Source: Bombyx mori (Eukaryota > Arthropoda > Insecta > Lepidoptera > Bombycidae). Taken from it: a DNA stretch of 64,000 nt. Of the stretch, positions 21,168-34,579 are shown piece by piece. The stretch lies in assembly GCF_030269925.1 (NCBI RefSeq), contig NC_085110.1, positions 4,960,001-5,024,000 of the forward strand, written 5' to 3'. The translations under genes were made by a program, and so were the position numbers. Under the pieces are notes generated by a model, which had not been told where the DNA came from, did not search any database, and saw only the letters and a list, made by a program, of their open reading frames with translations. Within the stretch, counting starts at the first letter, position 1; each line of letters begins with the position of its first letter.

Positions 21168-24100
21168 TATAAGAAAAATGCTGTTGAGTTCATACGGAAC
21201 CCGTGCTGTCTGTCGCAGCACACTTGCCTCAGGTTTCCCCGTTGTGTTTCCTTTTCACGTCGCTCTCTCGTTTTATGGGTCATGCGACTAGGTGCGACTA
21301 TTTTTAATGTACGGAACGGTGTTATCATTTTTCGTAGTGATAAATTGACTACACTCGCAATGGATGGTCATCTCTTGTGATCCCGAGTACTTAAAGAATA
21401 TTTAGTGTTATATATAATTATATGTAGTTGTGATTGTGATTGTGGAAGCTGCTAGTGGTATATAAAAAATATGTAATTATCCGTTGTAATGCATAAGAAG
21501 TGGCTTGTTTATGGTGTTGATGGAAAATAATTTTTGCTTATTTTTCTGGTATAACATATGGAATATAAGAATTTTAATGAATGTCTACTATACTATATAT
21601 CATTATATTATGTAAAAAAGTTTTCAATTTTGATGTATTATAATTTTTTCATGCAATTGAAATTCAATGAATAATAACCGCACGTCGTACGCTCACGTTT
21701 ATTCGCCATATTCTTCTTTCAATTTTGTCTTCTTATGATGATAGCTTCGTAGCCAGACGGCTTCTTTCCGATTTATTAGTTTAGCGGCAAGTGATTGGAC
21801 GTCAGAGCCACTCGCGTGACGCACGTGATCTAAATGCTAACTCGGGAGATAGCTGAATGCATCAGACACTGAACTCGTGTTCACATAAAAGTGTTTCATT
21901 AGTTTTTATTCAACTCTTTTTCATTTCTAAATTTAAATATGTTTAATGTTAAGAAGTATTTTTGCGGATTTCGTGAGACATTTTTTCGAAGTAGCTCTAA
22001 TAAATTTCACACTTTTAATTTCAAATATGGTTATTGCTGGTCAATTTGTGTCGATCTAATCAATGGTTAAATGATTACTGGATATTTGTAATGTACTAAA
22101 GTTTTAGTTTTCTATCGACAGCTACTATTCAATTAACCAATAAATAAGCATAATCCTTTGAAAGAAATATAAATTAAATGTACCTATACTTTTAGTCCAT
22201 TTCGTGCGGCATACGAAAACTAAAATTACTAATCATTTTCCGATGATATTTTATTTTGATTCTTGTCCTTAATTTATCCTGAAGCTAATTTAAAGTAAAA
22301 ATTCCGCTGAATACACAAAGAAAACAGATAAGATTGCGAGCAAAAAAAAACATGTCAAAAAGAACGTGACGCATCTGAATGAATTCATCGCTTATCGAGT
22401 TCGGCTGACATCGTCATACGAATTGAGTACACGGCCTCTTCAACGCAGACAACAATTGTTCAAGACATTCGGTATCTCGAGCATCGTGTCCTGCAAATTG
22501 ATAAGATCGAGTGCCGAGAGAAGAGGGTGCCCGGTCCCCGCTGCTTTACGCGCCGCCATTACGAATCGCATCCGGCTCGGATTTGTACCTCGTTTGTACT
22601 GTCTTCGGCCTACTCGCAAACTTTGCAGCGCTATGGCAAATTTATGTCAGGTATTAATTTACGTTAGTTGTCCTCGGAGTTTGCCCGGAGTTCCGCCCTC
22701 TACGAGAGTTAGTTTCTCGACGTGCCGGTGACGTTTTCTACGCGCCATTAAATATGAAATAACCTCTTCGTTGCTGTCCGTGTTAGTAGTAGTAACATTT
22801 TTCAAAAATTGTTTCCTATATGATAAAATCTCATATTTTCTATTTCTTAATTCCATTTTCCGGGTACTAAGTGTACGATATTTTAGAAAAGCCAATGATA
22901 CTACTTCATGAAAATATTTTTTGGCAAGATTTAAGACAATATGGAGTCGCATGTTTGGCCATTATCAATAAGCAACAGCTAATACCGATATGATGATGAA
23001 ACAATGCCAAGAGATATAAAATACGAAATAACTAAATATACGAGAATATACTATTTCTGAAAATTATATATTTTTTTAAATCTGCGAAATATATTTATAG
23101 AAGTTTTGATTTGTAAAGAATTCGACAAATGCTATTTATCATCAAAGTGGAAAATGTAGCGCATATAGTCTACGTAAGACACCGACACAGGGGATGAATC
23201 CTCGCTCCACTGGATTGGGGGGTTATTAGCTAAATAAATTTGCTCGCACAATATGCTCGGTAACTCGATTTAATGGCGATAGAATTGATTCATTCAATTA
23301 TGAGGAATTTTTAGTGCCTCGTCGAGCGGGAGTAACTTTGTTTTAGGGGTGCACAATGCGGAGGGATACTTTTCTCACGGAATCCGTATGCGAATTGATT
23401 TATTATCTGTTTATTTTTTAGTGAAATTGAAATGTGATGTATGCTACGGTTCATTCAAAATCTAATGATTTATTTCAATTCCATTTTTAAAGGTTAATTA
23501 TTGTACAACTATGAGGCCCGGTCGATAAAAAATAATATAATTTTATTATGGTATTCTGAGCAATTCTACAAGTATAAATATTATTTCTCACATTAAGATC
23601 GGATAAGATCTCGCTCGCACCGTTTCACGTGTCTTAGCGTCGTCCGCATCCCAAATTTGACATGAATTTATGTGAAAACGTCAGAGTCCACGGCCATTAG
23701 TCCCACTAATGCTGCCATTACCGGCTGGGAGGCGCCCCCCACGGCATCTGCCGCTTGTTTTACGTAATTTATGGCTTGCGTCGACAAGACCCAGCCACCC
23801 CGGGCAAGGTGAGTAAATCGTGGATATATAGTGCGCTAGATGCGCTGAGCTTATATTCAGTTACTTTTCACTTCATTTTATCATCTAGTTTTTCAGTTGA
23901 GATAAATAAAAAATTATAATAGTAATTAGTGTTTTAATTGATATAAAATAATAAAAATATATGCAATAAAAATATTGATCCCCAAACTAGGAAACTCAGT
24001 GTTTTTTAAAGTTGAAATAGTGCAGCATTTATAAGCCAAAGAAAGAGTCGAATGGCCTGATGGATCATCAACGGATTGCTGCATTCATAGGTATCAAGGG

Positions 24101-25733
24101 ATACAACTATGTCGGTGTTCAAATCCCGCGGGCCAGCAACAATCTTTCTGTGGAAATACGTATGTATCTTATCGATCGATTTATACGATGAATATAACTA
24201 TAACATGGTGTAATATAAATGAACTCTGTAAAAAAATGTATTTTGCAAAATTACTGGTGGTTTATCGTTAGCGCAATACAATAGAGATTTTGACCTTATG
24301 TCTCAAAGTAGGTGGCGGTATTGTGTTCTGATGTATTTGGCCTCTTGCCCCAGCAGGCAGCCGAACCTCATACATGAGGTTATGAGGTTCTGAAACCCCC
24401 GCTTACATTTCTGCACAACAAAAAATGTTTTAGTTGTCTAATGTATATGTAATACATATTACTAATCTATACTTAGTATAATAATGACATAGTGACTTTG
24501 TATGTTTACTTTAACTGCATAACTACTCAAGTGATCATCATGAATATTTGCGTACACATTGTCATAGGTACAGAAAAGGTAACTTTCACCTAGAATAAGA
24601 GCACTATTTCCAATGGACATTAGGACATTCTATACATTGACACGAGAGAAGACGAGTGTAAAAACTAGTTAAAACATAGTATCTTTTCAAATTAGGTATT
24701 TTGCAATATTTTATTAACGAGGAATGTGTAAGTTAGGCGAATCGAATAAATTTAAAAATGACTTTAGTAAGGAATATAATTCCTTATATCCTCGTTCTAT
24801 CCTCTTTATATCTGTGTAATCAAGACTGTATTTCGGAAGGTACGAACGTTACGTGTCGAAATACATGTTGGCGCCCGTTTCCAATCACACACGGGCTCTA
24901 CGTGTGAACTTTGATAAATACCTGTGCGTCCATTTAAATCACAACTTCCCGTTTGATAGTTCAACACATTGTTGATTTATGTGGTTTCCATTCATGGTTG
25001 AATGAACTATGAAACGTGAAAAGAGGGTTGCCAGGAATTGATTATAAATAACCTAATTTTGTTATGTTCCTTTTTATAATGGGATTTACGTAATTATATG
25101 TAGGTTTATCGCAGCGACGTGAATACTGACTGGAAATTTGTTGGTCACAACTCAACTAGGTTCCAACTCGCAAGAATCATAATATTGAAATCTCCAAGGT
25201 AAAATACTAAAGCCTTTTTTATTGCCAGGTGAGTGGTCATCAGCAATGCCAGAGATTAAAGCCCATTAGTTGAAATCGAACCTCCAGACAGTCACTAAAT
25301 AAGCGACTCAACTACAATTTAGATTGATGATGTATTCTAGAGCATAATTGTCTTGATCCAAGTATGGGTATAGAATTAGGCAGGCTGCGGAGAAATGCTT
25401 ATACCAGATGAGTGATGATCTCGTGTGTTGGTCATTGTAGCAAATGGCAGGACCTTTATTGATTGGCCGTGCGCCGATTCTTCTGCGAAGTCCCCGTGCC
25501 GAGAGGGGGTGCGCGGGTAAGTGGATTGCTCAAGATTTTAAAGGCCAAGGATATCCGGCCAGCGGAGAGGTTGGTGTATCGGAATACCTCGCTGAACTAG
25601 AACCAACCCTCCGGGCGGGAAGGCGATGCACCGCAAATTGGTCACTCTTCGAAACTATTGCAGCGCTGTAGAAGTACAACTAACCTACCTACTTACATAG
25701 TAATGTTTTTTTTCGAGAATTATCCATCTTTGC
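21168..25733. other. long stretch without a supported gene
   Basis: About 4.6 kb. The frames at 22366-22731 (121 codons) and 25444-25671 (75 codons) are GC-richer than their surroundings but match no family I recognise. Decayed Bm1 is suspected at about 24280-24340 and a decayed LINE-A tail at about 25218-25260. A CpG-rich block at 23620-23810 is listed separately. Confidence 0.45.
23771..23814 (+). other. candidate short coding exon with splice donor
   Basis: An ATG at 23771 opens 12 codons (MACVDKTQPPRA) and runs into AAG|GTGAGT at 23809, a strong donor. It sits at the end of a CpG-rich island (23620-23810) in AT-rich DNA, as a first exon would. There is no TATA or initiator at a convincing distance and no homology judgement is possible at this length. 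Confidence 0.22.
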
Positions 25734-26000
25734 TACTGGTGGTAGGACTTCTTGTGACGCACGGTCCTCTTGTCCGCACGGGTAGATACCACCACCCCCC
25801 CTATTTCTGCCGTAAAGCAGTAATGCCTTTCGGTTTGAAGGCAGCCGTTGTGATTATACTTGAGACCTTAGAACTTATATCTCAAGGTAGGTGGCGCATT
25901 TACGTTGTAGATGTCTATGAGCTCCAGTAAACACTTAACAGTTTTAAACCAGGTGGGCTGTGAGCTTGTCCACCTATCTAAGCAAAAAATAATAAAAAAA
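25734..26000 (+). mobile_element. Bm1 SINE with small internal insertions
   Basis: Full-length Bm1. The head contains an extra ~15 bp, so the 'cttgtg...tccgcacggg' box is partly duplicated ('cttcttgtgacgcacggtcc', then 'tcttgtccgcacgggtag'). A further short insertion ('gttttaa') lies before 'accaggtgggctgtgagctt'. Confidence 0.9.
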
Positions 26001-26424
26001 TTGTTAACGACTTTTTAGTTAATACTACCTGAAAATTTGGGCGCACTGGTAATACTGTTTGACCGGTCTTGACCGCTTTCCACGTGGTGTAGTATCAAAG
26101 TTCAATACCCTTTAATAATATTTACAAAAGGAAAATGTTTGATGTTTGTAGGTTTGAAAGGTTTCACATAAAAAAGACGTTTTCATTCTGTTGTCAAGAC
26201 CATTAATTCTGTCCATGTATTTAACGGCGGATAAATTCTTCTGCTAGATTCTGTGCTGCTGTTACAACATTCTTCAACTGAGCCGATCTAGAAGTATGCT
26301 AGCATAAATGTCATTATTTTTATCTTTTCTGGCCTATTCTTCATGTCATATCGTATCGGCGAATGACAGCGTATTTAACACGTTGAAGATCATGACGGCC
26401 ATATTGTTTTTTTTAAGACAGACG
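26001..26424. other. no recognised gene
   Basis: AT-rich spacer; nothing identified. Confidence 0.4.
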
Positions 26425-26610
26425 GATTACTGGTGTTCCGGAGGCCTTTCCAGTTTCACCAGAACAGGTGGGCGAGTAAAGGCTCAGCCAGGAGGGGTGG
26501 GATTTGCTAACAGCTGGCCGAGCGCCTCCGAAGGAGACCTAACAACTCAAGGGCAGCTTCTTCGCGAATGCATCTACTACCGGATCGGAATCGTGACCCG
26601 CTGAGAAAAA
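26425..26610 (+). repeat. unclassified interspersed repeat (family R)
   Basis: Shares 'gcctttccagtttcaccag', 'cagcttcttcgcgaatgcat' and 'ctactaccggatcggaatcg' with 49712-49990 in the same order, and more weakly with the inverted copy at 12340-12500. It carries about 70 bp of extra internal sequence relative to the 49.7-kb copy. Confidence 0.7.
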
Positions 26611-27837
26611 TCTAATTAGGGGGAAACGTAAGAAAAAAAAATAGAGAGTACTAAAACTGTCGGAGTATAATGAAAAAATGGTAACTGTATTCCAAAGCGA
26701 GATCGTAAACCCATATCTTCGAATAAGTAGCTGAACAGACTATTATGACGTTAGATTTATTAACCTCACAACGGGTTTTTATTAAGTTATTATTCAGAGA
26801 AATAAGCTCAAGGCGATAAGTCTCACGTTTTTCTAATACATCGAATGGACACGCATACTATAATATGAAAGAGTTGTATAAAATGAAGATATTTATCCAA
26901 ATACATCAAATTTAACAAAAATATTCCATAAAAATTCATAAACAGCTATATTTTGTTTTTAAACGACCTCTTTAACACCGTCCAGGTCCGCACTGAGATG
27001 TTTTATTTTTCAATTACAATTGTTAACGGCATAATCAGGAGATATCGTGTACAATCGCAGTGGGCTCGGTTAATCCAGATTTATATGAACAGGGCCGGAT
27101 TAAGGTGGCGTGAATTACACATTTATAGGCCATAAAGAGTGATCCGGTGGCGTGTTGTACCTGTCTTGTTTGAGTGTAGTTATGATGTGCACTCGCTGTG
27201 TCCCACTGTGCACAGGATGTTATTATAATTTAAGCAGTCTTTTTATGTATTTTTATTTTAATTTATTTTAAATTTACGAAATTTTTTTTTTTACTAATTT
27301 GATTTTAGAATTCAGTCGAATATGTAAGTTAACCATAAAAACATCAGTTCATTTTATTAATAAAAAAACACACTTCAAGTTTTGGTACTCGATATTTTGT
27401 GATTACGTAGTCAGTTTGTCTTATACTAGTTTAATAAATTTATTTTTATTTTTATAAATGTTATTAAACTGAAAATACCTCTTTTATAAAACAATTTAAC
27501 TGTGCGGGGTATAGAACACATATGTGACGAGTAGTTTATTCCGGCTGTCCTTAATAGTATCGAATACGAGTTGATAAAGTAATTGTATACCACGCTTAAT
27601 CTAAGTACATAATATGTACCACTACATAATAAGTAAATGCAAAGGCATTGTCGTTGCACGTAAAAAGCGATAATCACCACCATAGCCACTGTACATCAGT
27701 TTGCATAAGAAGTCGAAATCTTTGTATCGTGTTATTTGCGGGACTTTTAATTATTAAGATAAAAACATCTAGTTTTGTATAACAACATTGTTAACGATAT
27801 TTCAGACAGAGGTCGAAAATTATCGTCGTTGAGAAAG
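26611..27837. other. no recognised gene
   Basis: About 1.2 kb of AT-rich DNA; short frames only (for example 27426-27689 minus) with no family signature. Confidence 0.45.
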
Positions 27838-28113
27838 CACACGGGCCACCTGACGGTAAGTGATTACCGTCGCTCATGGACGTCAGCAATACTAGGGGCA
27901 GAGTCAAGCCGCTACCTACCATTGAGTACTCTCCACAAGCTTCGTTTGAAGAAGGACATGTCATAGCGCTCGGGAAACATCGTGGAGGCGAATTCATTCC
28001 AAAGCCGGACGGTACGTGTCAGAAAAGATATTTGGGAACGCACTGTGAATGAACGCGGTGGCTCCAGGTAGTATGGATAAACTCTACTCCGGTGGCGGGT
28101 GGTGCGATATAAA
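27838..28113 (-). mobile_element. LINE-A 3' end (ORF2 C-terminus plus 3'UTR)
   Basis: The reverse complement carries the protein end ('caccaccc' side, then the HPY..LEP, PYRPALE/WNE region) and the tail 'gtcaggtggcccgtgtgctt'. It is diverged. A ~36-bp piece of the same region ('cagaaaagatatttgggaa') recurs at 28319-28358, suggesting a second broken copy. Confidence 0.75.
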
Positions 28114-29564
28114 ATTAATTATTTAAGTATTATATGTATAGCATACAAGAGCAAAGGTGAGGATTCAAAATTAAATAGTCTTGTGTAAATCAATTGTAAG
28201 TAAATATAACATCAGTCAATTGTTTTATTAAATTGTTTGGTATATGCAAGATATCATTAGATATAATGATGACTGGTTAAACATTATTGCCTTACTATTG
28301 AAAATGAAAGAAAAGATAAGAAAGTCTCAGAAAAGATATTTGGGAAACGCAATGAATAATTTGGCAATGTCTAAAAATACAGGACTTGAAAAATTAATTT
28401 AGTTCAATTAAAACCTCAGCCATATTTAATTTTGTATATATTGTAATATTATAAATTTATATTTGATTTCGTAATTTTTATTTGATAAGGTGTTTTTTTT
28501 TTTTTCTTTCTTTCGTTGTTTTTGGAAATAAAATGGGCTTATTATTATTATTAAAACCTCAGCCTGTATAAAATGGCGAAGGTAGTTAGCGGTGTCGTGC
28601 GCGTCTTGTTGCTTACAAGTTATGATTGTCGCCCACGCGTCGCCTGCGCACTCGGGCTCCTCGCTGCGAAGACCCGCTTCCGTGCCCGATAATATCTCGT
28701 TCGCTGTTATAGTCACGTGCGAATTGACTATTCATTTAACGATCTATCCGAGTGCGTCCCCGAAGACAGCTTTTAAATTACGAAGCTATACTTAGTAATT
28801 GTTAATGCTGAATAAATTTAGTTTTGCCGGCTATTTGGCATCGAAAATAGCGCAGATTGTAGACGAATGCATGTTTATCATTTCGTATTGTAGATATACT
28901 GATTCCTCGATATCTAGGTAGCTGATGGACAAATTCAATTTTGACATATTACGTCCCGCCAAAAATAGCTACGTATGTATATACACAGAACAGGAATGTC
29001 GCCAGATGCGAAAAAGTTTTGTGTTGATATTTATCTTTAAAAAAGCATAAATCAAGACCGCAAATCTTCGACTAAAAATTTAATAACGACGTGCTCCCCC
29101 AACTATAAATAACAGTTTCCTACGCGAAGCAATCTGGCTCGCAAATAAACCACGTTTTAAGTGGGGCTAAAACGTACTCGGATGTTCAAATGTCGACGCC
29201 ATTTTGGGCTTGTCCTCTCTTGTAGGGATTTAGCGGTGGATACGACGAAGGGGACTGCGGTTACGCTAAAATTAAAGAATAAAAACAAGAAACAATATGA
29301 ATTTTCATTTTTAATCATAATTTAATAACGTAAATTTGATTAGAGATAATTTTGTAATGGAACATAATACATTCTACAAAAGAAATTAGCGTTGTAATTT
29401 TAACTCAGTTAAATAGTAACAAACGAGGATTATTTCGTTGTTTTGTGGATGTCGGCATCGCATACAGGACAAGTACACCTAGGCCTCGATTCGAACCAGG
29501 GTTACTAATATAGCATTCAGAGTCACTAGGTACTTGCTAACAAGGCTATAAGTATATTAACAGA
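28114..29564. other. no recognised gene
   Basis: AT-rich DNA with a GC-richer patch at 28590-28730. A possible inverted tRNA-like head is near 29480-29560 (B-box-like 'GGTTCGAATC' on the minus strand at about 29488-29499), too decayed to call a tRNA. Confidence 0.4.
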
Positions 29565-29765
29565 TAAACTCCCGATAGCCCAAGAACTGAAGTCAACAAC
29601 GACGAATAAAAGGCGATAGTGGAAGCTGACGATACTCAATCTACCGCCGAGCTAGCAGCAGTTTTCAACGTTATTATCAAAAAATACTGGCCCATTTTCG
29701 TCAAATTGGCAAGATAAAAAAAATATGATAACTGAATGATGGAACACGCCGCACGAACTGAACGT
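29565..29765 (+). pseudogene. mariner transposase N-terminal part, decayed
   Basis: The plus strand encodes the helix-turn-helix region of a mariner transposase: 'EVNNDE', a stop, then 'KAIVEADDTQSTAELAAVFN'. A slip in an A-run then changes frame to 'KILAHFRQIGKIKK', followed by a remnant of the 'W.PHELN' linker motif. Mariner transposases cut and paste DNA at TA sites. At least one in-frame stop and one frameshift make this copy dead. It continues at 30096 after an insertion. Confidence 0.8.
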
Positions 29766-30095
29766 TCGCCCGCGCGACGAACGCGTTATGATATGGCTTG
29801 CCTACTGCGGAGATCGGCGTCGTTGATCATCTACTATCGCCTCGACGACCCATCGGGCGTCCTAGGGGAGGCGCCGCGAGTCTGGTTGTAGTGTTGACCG
29901 GAAGAACCCCCTTACTCTAACCGGGCTCTGACCCCGGGCGTAGATCGGTCGTCGGGCGTAAGAGTGCAGAGGAGTCGTTTAGTGCGGTAGGCCCCAAAAA
30001 TATGTTTAGACCCGTGTTTCGCAGTCCCACATATCTTACGTGCCTTCTAGGCGCGGGGACCTCATAGGAGGCTAGGGCACTGGCCCAAAAAAAAA
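29766..30095 (+). mobile_element. LINE 3' end inserted in the mariner
   Basis: A 330-bp GC-rich block, unlike its surroundings, ending in a 12-bp A-run ('gggcactggccc' then A12). It splits the mariner between the PHELN linker and the 'LHCRNEG' segment. This resembles the 3'UTR of a non-LTR element. No target duplication was found, and some mariner sequence (about 60 bp expected) is missing, so a deletion accompanied it. Confidence 0.6.
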
Positions 30096-30585
30096 AAAGA
30101 TTCCTTGCATTGCAGAAACGAAGGAATTTTGAACCAAAATGGCACATGCAATGAAAAATGGATTTTTTTAATAATCGTTAGTGATTACCATGTTGGTTAG
30201 ACCCTGGCTTAGCACTTAAGGCTATGCCCCGAATGAAAACTTACCCCTAAAAAACTTATGGTTACTGTTTTGTGGTCTATTGTTGGCACAATGGCAAATG
30301 CCACAAGCATTACTGCGGAAGTGTGTTGTAAGGAACAAACGGTCACTAAGCTACTACACTACACTGAAAACTAGGGTTGAGAGCTTTGCGTCATCCACCA
30401 CACTTACCAGACTTTGGACAATTTCTTAGTAGGGAAAAAATACGATACCAGAGAGGCAGTACAAAATGCCTTTGAAGAGTTTGTTGCCTCCCGTACACCT
30501 GATTTCTTACAGAAGAGAAATGAGAAATAATCACTGCGCTGGCAGAGATGCATCGATAATATAGGTGCATAGTTTGAAAACAATA
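30096..30585 (+). pseudogene. mariner transposase C-terminal part, decayed
   Basis: It resumes with 'LHCRNEGILNQNGTCNEKWI'. The catalytic Asp of the mariner 'C/GDEKW' motif is Asn here (AAT at 30150-30152). Further fragments, in shifting frames, include the 'KLTPKKLMVTV' region (30240-30262), 'TVTKLLHYTEN', the HPP motif, and 'KYDTREAVQNAFEEFVASRT' then 'LRWQRCIDNIGA' before a stop. The segment with the second catalytic Asp is not recognisable. Several frameshifts and stops show long inactivity. Confidence 0.8.
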
Positions 30586-33297
30586 CATTTATCAAAAAAA
30601 GGTCTTTAACATTCTTTTTACTAAACGGAAATTCCGTATGTAAAGACTTAATATTTTGATAGAAAATTTTCCATATGCAAGATTTTATGATTTTGTCATA
30701 ATATCGTAGTTTCATTAAATACTAATTGTTTGCTACTCTCTTCATTTGAAATAGTATTAATTCTACTGCGATTCACTTTTACGACAAAAGTTACAGGGAG
30801 CCAAGCTTCGTCAAGCTGCGAAACGAGGAAAGATAAAGAAATAAAAATGACAAGACGTTATTTGCATCCCGCTAATGGCCAACGCCGTAACGGTGGGGTA
30901 GGTGAACAAATATTGCTTTATCCACTCTCGCAATTTATTCAAAACTCGGTTTATTCGCCATTCCAACGCCACAAGTCGAGAGGGAAGTCGAAAAATGGTG
31001 CCATTTGGATTTTTAAGCGATTCGCAAATCATTCCGCTTAATCGAATGACCTTATTTGTCTGAGGTTTTTCCTTATTTTTGTGTTATTCGATCTCCTTTT
31101 CTTATTAAATCCGAGCTCATGGACTTTATAACTGCATTTACCAGGTATAAAAGATACAGTTATCGCAAAAAGTGTACAATACCTATCGCACAGGGGGAAG
31201 AGGTCACGAAAAGGCCGTTATCTAAACAGCGTGACCGGGCGATACCCGCTCTTCACCTGCTGACTTTATGAGTTTCCCGGGGAAGCTTGGCGCCATATAC
31301 AAACGATCAGGAGCCCCTTTCGGTCCATTCAGTACCCGTAAAACTCAAATCTGCAAACAAAGGAAATGTTTTGAGGAATATCATAGCTAAATATCTGACG
31401 CTCGACGAATTACACGAAAAATGCAAATTAAAATAACTAAGAAATCCCAACTCAACCGTGTCGGGAGCTTAATCCACGAAGTGACAACGGCATTCTGACG
31501 AGGCGCCGGAGCTGGGATTATTAAAACGAACGCCAACTTTTTCACTGAGCCCGTCGCAAAGCCGTTTCAATTGCACTGCGCTGAAGATAATTCCGACTGA
31601 CGTCATCTTTTTTTCAAATTCCCGACTCGACTCCGTTCTCTGTGCAGCAATTATAACATTTCCGCCAACTGGGAAAACAGAAACACGTGAGAGAGAGCGC
31701 GTCGAATCGCACCGTTCGTAATTTAAATTTAGATGGAAATTTAATGATGCATTCACAAAGGGCGCTCGTAAAGTCGGTTGCGAGATATTTTTTATGAGGA
31801 TCGCGCGAACTATTGCGCGCTTAACGACTCCGAAGCAAGATCGCCCTCGGCTTTAATGAGCGCCCGATAAACGTGTTAACTGCCGCCACCTTATTTTTAT
31901 GCCGATGTAAATTTGCTGAAAATATGTTCATTGCAATGAATGCGGAGACGTTTAGGTTGTATTGTATTACATTTCCAACGAAGAATTGCCCTGGAAATGT
32001 GTCTAGTACTTGAAATAATGGGTAGTTTGAAGCGAGACTAAGGTAGAGCTAGCTATGTTTAATATATGAGGGCAGGCGACGCAGCGTCGGTAAACATTAG
32101 CCAACCTTCGTTTGTGTTGGTCGCTGTTTGCTCACCGTTCTAGTCTCAAGAGAAAATATGTTTGCTCTGCATACCTAACTACGACATGCAGAGAGGCCAT
32201 GCAAACTTGTTTTCCTTGACATGTTGCCTGAAAGAGTTAAAGTACAAATCTGTAAAGGAAATCATATTTAAAGAAGGTAGGTCTACTCAATACTAATAGA
32301 TTTAATTCATATATAGTATTAAAACATAAGAAGTAATTAATCGATAAAAAATTATTGGTGTGAAATTGCAAAGATCTGTGCTTACTTAATTATTGAATTT
32401 TTAAGCACATTCAAAGCGCATATAATTTTTTTCTTGTCTAGAAATTTAAATTTCATTCTTTAATTTTCTATATTTCGGCTCTATCTACATTTGTTAATTA
32501 TGTTAAGTTCGTTATGTACATTCAATATACTTTAATATGTATTTTTATACGATATCCTGAAAATGGCCTAGATATAGAAGAATAAACCAACCCTAGTTTT
32601 GACATTCTAATAACAAAAATCTTAAGGAGAATCCTAAGTGACAGACAACGAATTGCTCAGCTATGTCTCTGGCTAGGCTGATGTCAAAAATCTGTTCCCA
32701 CTCACGATAAAGTTGGGCTGCAAGCACGTCTGCCTTTTGAGGCAGTAAAAAAAATCAACTGATCAATTTCCCGCTAGCACGTTCGATGTTAGAATTCATA
32801 CTCGATGTTTGTTGAAGTACTGAGCTGCAGCGCGTAATCCTCTCGGCCGCGTACAACTCCACTTAACAAACGTATAAATAATATTCAAGGCGAGGGAACA
32901 TATTCGGGGGTACGCTTTCGAGGGTAGTTTGACGGCGTAACGAATCGAAAAACCAAATCATCGAGTAGCGCCCCTAGTGTACACCGCTACATGATAGTTT
33001 AATACTACGAGTATGGAGTCGACGTGTAGTGTTTAATTTACAATTATTTTTTTCAAACTCATTTTTTTTGTGCAGTTTATTTCTATTTAAAAACTGAAAC
33101 GGATAGACTCAGCCTGGCATTAAGACGCTTACACAGAAAGTACAATACACGTAGTACATATTATTGATAGTCTAGAAGTCTAGATCTATGCGATGACATA
33201 AAATAAACAACTTTAACTAAGCACTGTTGGTATAAACTAAATAGAATTTCGAAAAGTATTGTATGACCCTGAAAGAGGACACTACAAGTCGCCTATA
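30586..33297. other. long stretch without a supported gene
   Basis: About 2.7 kb. Frames at 30730-31041 (103 codons) and 31469-31756 (minus, 95 codons) show no recognised family or splice context. Base composition is moderate at 31440-31870. Confidence 0.45.
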
Positions 33298-33672
33298 GGC
33301 ATTCGAGATGTGGTACTACCGTTGCATGTTACGCATTAGTTGGACGCAGACGGTCAGGAATGAAACCGTGCTTCAGCGCGTTCATATGTCCCGGAAAATG
33401 TTGCCTTCTATCAAAAAGCGCAAGATAGAATACCTCGGCCACGTGCTCAGAAACGATAGATACATGCTGCTGCAATTGATAATTATGGGCAAAGTGGACG
33501 GAAAGAGACGTGCTGGGGGCGAAGAAAGAAGTCATGGCTCCGGAATATCCGGGAGTGGACCGGTATTGCCTCCGTCGAACAGCTGTTCCGGCTGGCTGCT
33601 GATAAAAATGAATACAGGAAGCTAACGGCCAACCTTCAGGATTGAAGAGGCATTGGAAGAAGAAGAAGAATT
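33298..33672 (+). pseudogene. RTE-type LINE, ORF2 C-terminus and 3' end
   Basis: The plus strand encodes 'AFEMWYYRCMLRISWTQTV', then 'IKKRKIEYLGHVLRND' and 'MGKVDGKRRAG', the conserved tail that follows the reverse transcriptase of RTE-like LINEs. A frameshift after 'RRAG' moves the rest ('NIREWTGIASVEQLFRLAAD' then 'NEYRKLTANLQD' and a stop) to another frame. It ends in a short (GAA)n run at 33657-33671, as expected for an RTE-type 3' end. The element is 5'-truncated and dead. Confidence 0.8.
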
Positions 33673-34579
33673 CTATACTTGAAAATAAATGAATATAATA
33701 CGTGCACCAGTGTATTATCATTTAAGTCTTGTTAAGTCTTTCTCACTGGTGATCCTTAATACACCTCATTGTGTGTAGATACCGTCAATCTGCGTAGTTC
33801 CAGCTAAACCTTCCAATTTGAAGCGTACTATCAAATAATGTCTTCTACAGATTTTCTTCGTTGCGCTTTGAGCGAACACAAACTCATTTTGAATTGCAAT
33901 TAGATGGCACCACTATATAAGAACATAAATTACCCACAAAGAACAGTGTAATAAATTCATCTTCTTCGCGTAAAATATTTTGTATTTTTTTGTATAAGCC
34001 TTAGTTTTAAAAGAAAAATATGTGTTTAATCAACCGGACGTGTAAAAGTAAGGGATAATTAAATTTTTCTAAAAGTAATTGTATCGATGACTCTATGGTT
34101 TTCATTCTTTTTAAGTCTGTAGGGCTGCCCCTCAGCGGTCTGTTGAGAGTGCTCATCGCAGTTTTTATATTTTTAATTTTAATTTCATATCGAGCGTTAA
34201 TGGCGGGGCCACGCCGCAGCCCTGCGTGCCGAATCGCACCGAACCCATGTATTCATAACGTAATAAAACTTAATGTAGCGAGTGAACTAATATTGTTTTA
34301 TCCAATATTTAATTTCTGAATCAATTTAAACATGATATTGCGATTTAACACAAATGTTATTGAGTCTTCATTAACATTAATAAGCAATTGTGTTCTATAA
34401 TTATTCATGTAGGTGGCTTAAAAAGTAAGATTTAATTATTTTTTCGATTTATGATCAGTCAGTAGATTTAAAAAAATACATATATGCGAAATAAGTTCAC
34501 TTATTTAACTCTGTTCGGATGGTGCCAACGTCTACCACTAAATTGGGGGTACACTGATATGGTCATTGGACGTAAATGC
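33673..34579. other. no recognised gene
   Basis: About 900 bp, AT-rich, nothing identified. Confidence 0.45.

Noticed and set aside
22366..22731. 121-codon frame, possible gene
   Set aside because: No recognised domain, Arg-rich mixed composition, no promoter or splice context; likely chance in GC-richer DNA.
29480..29560. tRNA gene (B-box GGTTCGAATC on the minus strand)
   Set aside because: No complete cloverleaf can be drawn; treated as a decayed tRNA-derived repeat.
33329..33721. 130-codon frame on the minus strand
   Set aside because: It lies antisense to the RTE-type LINE C-terminus, whose motifs explain the open frame.
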